Source: Phallusia mammillata
Lineage: Eukaryota; Chordata; Ascidiacea; Phlebobranchia; Ascidiidae
Reading direction: 5' to 3'
Assembly (NCBI GenBank): GCA_003260075.1
Contig: QLIY01000319.1
Location: forward strand, 21,338-85,337
DNA: 64,000 bases
Part shown: piece after piece, positions 61,601-64,000 of the stretch
How the letters are laid out: each line of letters opens with the position of its first letter
Numbering within the stretch: the first letter of the stretch is position 1
The notes under the pieces: model-generated
Seen by the model: only the letters and a program-made list of their open reading frames with translations
What the model was told of the DNA's origin: nothing
Databases searched by the model: none
Made by a program: the position numbers and the translations under genes

Positions 61601-63931
61601 GTTAAGTTGCTTTAAAAGATTTTTAATTTAAGATTCAAAAATTTTTTGGTAATGAAGTTCAAAGACATTTATGAATGTTAAATTGACATCAAGGAAATTT
61701 ACTACACAAAACAACAGTTAGTTAAAAGATCACAGCTTTTTATAGCACAATTGCACAAGCATTTCTTTGTCTCATGTAAAATATATTTGAGTTGCACAAC
61801 GTAACAATCCAACAAGTGGGACTGACCAGTACTGTACTGGTACACTTCAAAAAGCCGGTTGTACAATTCAGCCATTGCTTGCATTTCCAGGTGGTTCCCG
61901 TAGGTATGTGGTAGTTTTTTCCTGGTAATGTATGTCCGAAAATCTTCCGTCACATAAGGTGAAAAGAAGTCTGCATTTTTCATCTAAGGAATAAACAAGT
62001 AATTTTATGAGTGTTTTGTAGAGAGCATTGCCAAGTTTGATGTGAAGCTTTGTATAATAATGAATCAAATTTACAGCACATGCTAAAAACTTACTGAACA
62101 TCACATAGTGAAGTGTAAAACATTTACGTAAACTCTTGTAAACAACCCAATAAATTTATGATAATTTTTCTGTGTTACTGTAGGTAGTTAAGTTTGATTT
62201 ACAAACATAACCTTTCTGCAAAGGTCAAATCCAAGAACATTTTATTTTAAACATTTAAGTGACATCATCATATCGCTCAGTCCAACACTGATCAATACCA
62301 TGATCTTGTGAAAAAAATTCCATGGCATTTTTTTTATTTGGCATTTTCCAGTCTTAAATGATTTGTTAAATTGACATGTGAATGATTATAATGATGAATA
62401 TAATGGACACAAAAAGTGTCACACAGTTTTGTTGACAGTCTTTTTTTTTAATGTTTTTAGACTTTTCAGCAGATCCATATATAATGTGGCAATATGAATG
62501 ATTGCTTACCATATAGTCCATGCAGTTGGTCCGGACTTCATCATGCATAGTTTGATCTCCATACACTTGATCAGCTAAATGCAAAGCATAAGGTCTGATC
62601 AAAAATGTGGGTGTATGGATAGAAGTCTGATTGAAACACAATGCACAAAACAAATCTGTGAGTTGTTGCCAGTTAGCAACCAACACTCCCTATTTTGCAC
62701 AGCAGTTTTTCACAGGTACATGGTCACAAATGTTGAGATATAGGGAATACAAGCATTTAAATTCTTTAGGCAAGTAGTATAACTTTGCACATCGAATGTG
62801 TATGTATAGATGTGTATGAACAAGCTAAAGTACATTATCCTTAAATGTTACAAGTAAAAACTGCAAAGAAAATATTACCACAGACGTTAGGTTCTGCTAA
62901 GGTCTGTTGGTCTGCATTTTAAAGCCAAACACCTTGTAGTTCACATACATTGCTTCTTCTGTTTACATTATCATGCCCATCAAACATTTTGTATATAAAG
63001 CATAAACGTTTGCAGCAAACTAACTGTGACAGCAGAGCACACTCACAGGAAGAATGACAGAAGTAGGTCAAACTTCCTACTTTAACTATATCATAACAAT
63101 AGAGTTTATTGACCAGTATTTACTCACCAACAGCTCTAAACAAGCATGCTCCATCCTCAACCATTTCCTTCACATAAAATCCTCGAACATTTTTAAGGGT
63201 TTCTGCAAATGTCCGTTCCAACTATAACCAAACATAATCACAGTTTTATTTTTTAATTAAATCTAATGTACAGAATTTTTGTTTAATTTCCTAACCTCTT
63301 CAAAATCTACATCTTTGTTGAGTTGCCTTAATCTTGCAACATCATGTTCATCATCAGAATTTTGACCACTGGTTGACCGTTCTTCTTTAGGTTCAGGTCT
63401 CGACCTTTGTCGTCTTCGAGCACCACGCACAACACCACTAGGTGAAATAGGCCTTCTGTCATCGACATAGTGTTGTCTTGAAGCATGAACATGTGAAGAC
63501 AAAGTACTAGAGCTGCTACTTGCACCACTAACTGAGGCACCTCTAGAAGGTTTACCTCTAGAATAGGGTTGGGCATGAGGTGAAATTCTACCATGTCTAC
63601 GTTTTGAGGCACCAGTCCGTTCAGATGCCGTAGCGAGGTCACAAGCAACCGATGTTCCTGAAGGATCTGACAGTTCCTGATTGGTTTGTAAAGCTATAGC
63701 ATGCACCAGTTGGGGTTCATCCAGATTTGATGCCTGGTTTATTACTGATGGAACAAATTCTGAACAATGAGAATCGCTCTGTACTGGTAGGTCAACAGAC
63801 TGTGGTATGTTGACTGCTGTGAGACTACCACGGCCCACCCTGTGCCTCTCTTCAGGTGGAGCGACAACATGAGGTGCTGTACGCAATGATGAAGTGCTCA
63901 AGCGAGATCTAGATGAGTGACTCTCTCCAAT
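58618..63931 (-). CDS. OTUD5: OTU deubiquitinase OTUD5, 5' end outside the window
   Basis: Exons from the 5' side: 63931-63296 (serine/arginine-rich N-terminal region, entered from an exon beyond the window), 63221-63128, 62574-62510, 61983-61827, 61342-61194, 60752-60558, about 60048-59940, about 58775-58618. The OTU domain is clear: catalytic cysteine in [10 protein letters not shown], then [41 protein letters not shown] and the histidine in [12 protein letters not shown], in the order of vertebrate OTUD5. EQQMLEDK...DWE and a C-terminal [18 protein letters not shown] helix also match that protein. OTUD5 removes K48/K63-linked ubiquitin and dampens type I interferon signalling in mammals. 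The exon ends around 59940 are uncertain. Confidence 0.92.
61537..61801. repeat. 265-base intron block shared with 55563-55827
   Basis: Lies in an OTUD5 intron just after the exon at 61983-61827. The flanking sequence on both sides is unique, so this is probably the true location. Confidence 0.8.
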
Positions 63932-64000
63932 CTTAAAAATAAAAACTGTGAGTACTAACGAAGAAGAATATTTTTTAGGAAGTTGCTGTTTTTACATCAA

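Overview
This looks like nuclear DNA of an invertebrate chordate, most plausibly an ascidian such as Ciona. That is an inference from AT-rich sequence, short GT-AG introns (many of 50-400 bases), metazoan genes (OTUD5, a gamma-butyrobetaine dioxygenase, a MIC26/27-like protein) and very many small hAT elements. Coding sequence is split into short exons, so the models below were spliced by hand from reading frame, splice signals, exon phase and comparison between paralogues in the window. Exon ends may be off by a base or two.

Left part (1-41 kb): a remnant of a hAT transposase (about 450-1750), then a cluster of lectin-like genes. Two plus-strand genes (3042-4650, intact; 7484-10193, broken) encode type II membrane proteins: short cytoplasmic tail, one membrane helix, a stalk, EGF modules and a C-type lectin domain (CTLD). 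Five minus-strand loci (14284-16392, 17693-21528, 24470-27923, about 29921-32185, 36487-40256) carry secreted proteins with an unusual order: signal peptide, LCCL, LCCL, 1 to 9 EGF modules, CTLD. Three are intact (681, 535 and 534 residues), one has a doubtful reading frame, and one is a wreck. A tandem duplication whose breakpoint lies in an intron of the 17.7-21.5 kb gene explains the last two genes and the wreck: about 19.05-29.88 kb matches about 29.88-41.04 kb. The CTLDs share one intron position and carry EPN or QPD sugar-type motifs, suggesting paralogues of different ligand preference.

Right part (42-64 kb): ordinary housekeeping-type genes on the minus strand: a gamma-butyrobetaine dioxygenase-like enzyme (41999-48912) with two small plus-strand genes inside its last intron, a MIC26/MIC27-like mitochondrial protein (49473-50393), a coiled-coil protein possibly related to TNIP/ABIN (51537-53379), a repeat-rich stretch of nested hAT elements (54.2-56.6 kb) and the deubiquitinase OTUD5 (58618 to beyond about 63931).

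Three single N positions (33524, 55562, 56527) each sit beside a copied block: 1969, 265 and about 222 bases. They are best read as contig joins, so some apparent duplications here are probably assembly errors. Homopolymer C or G runs recur and in two genes lie in frame inside coding exons.
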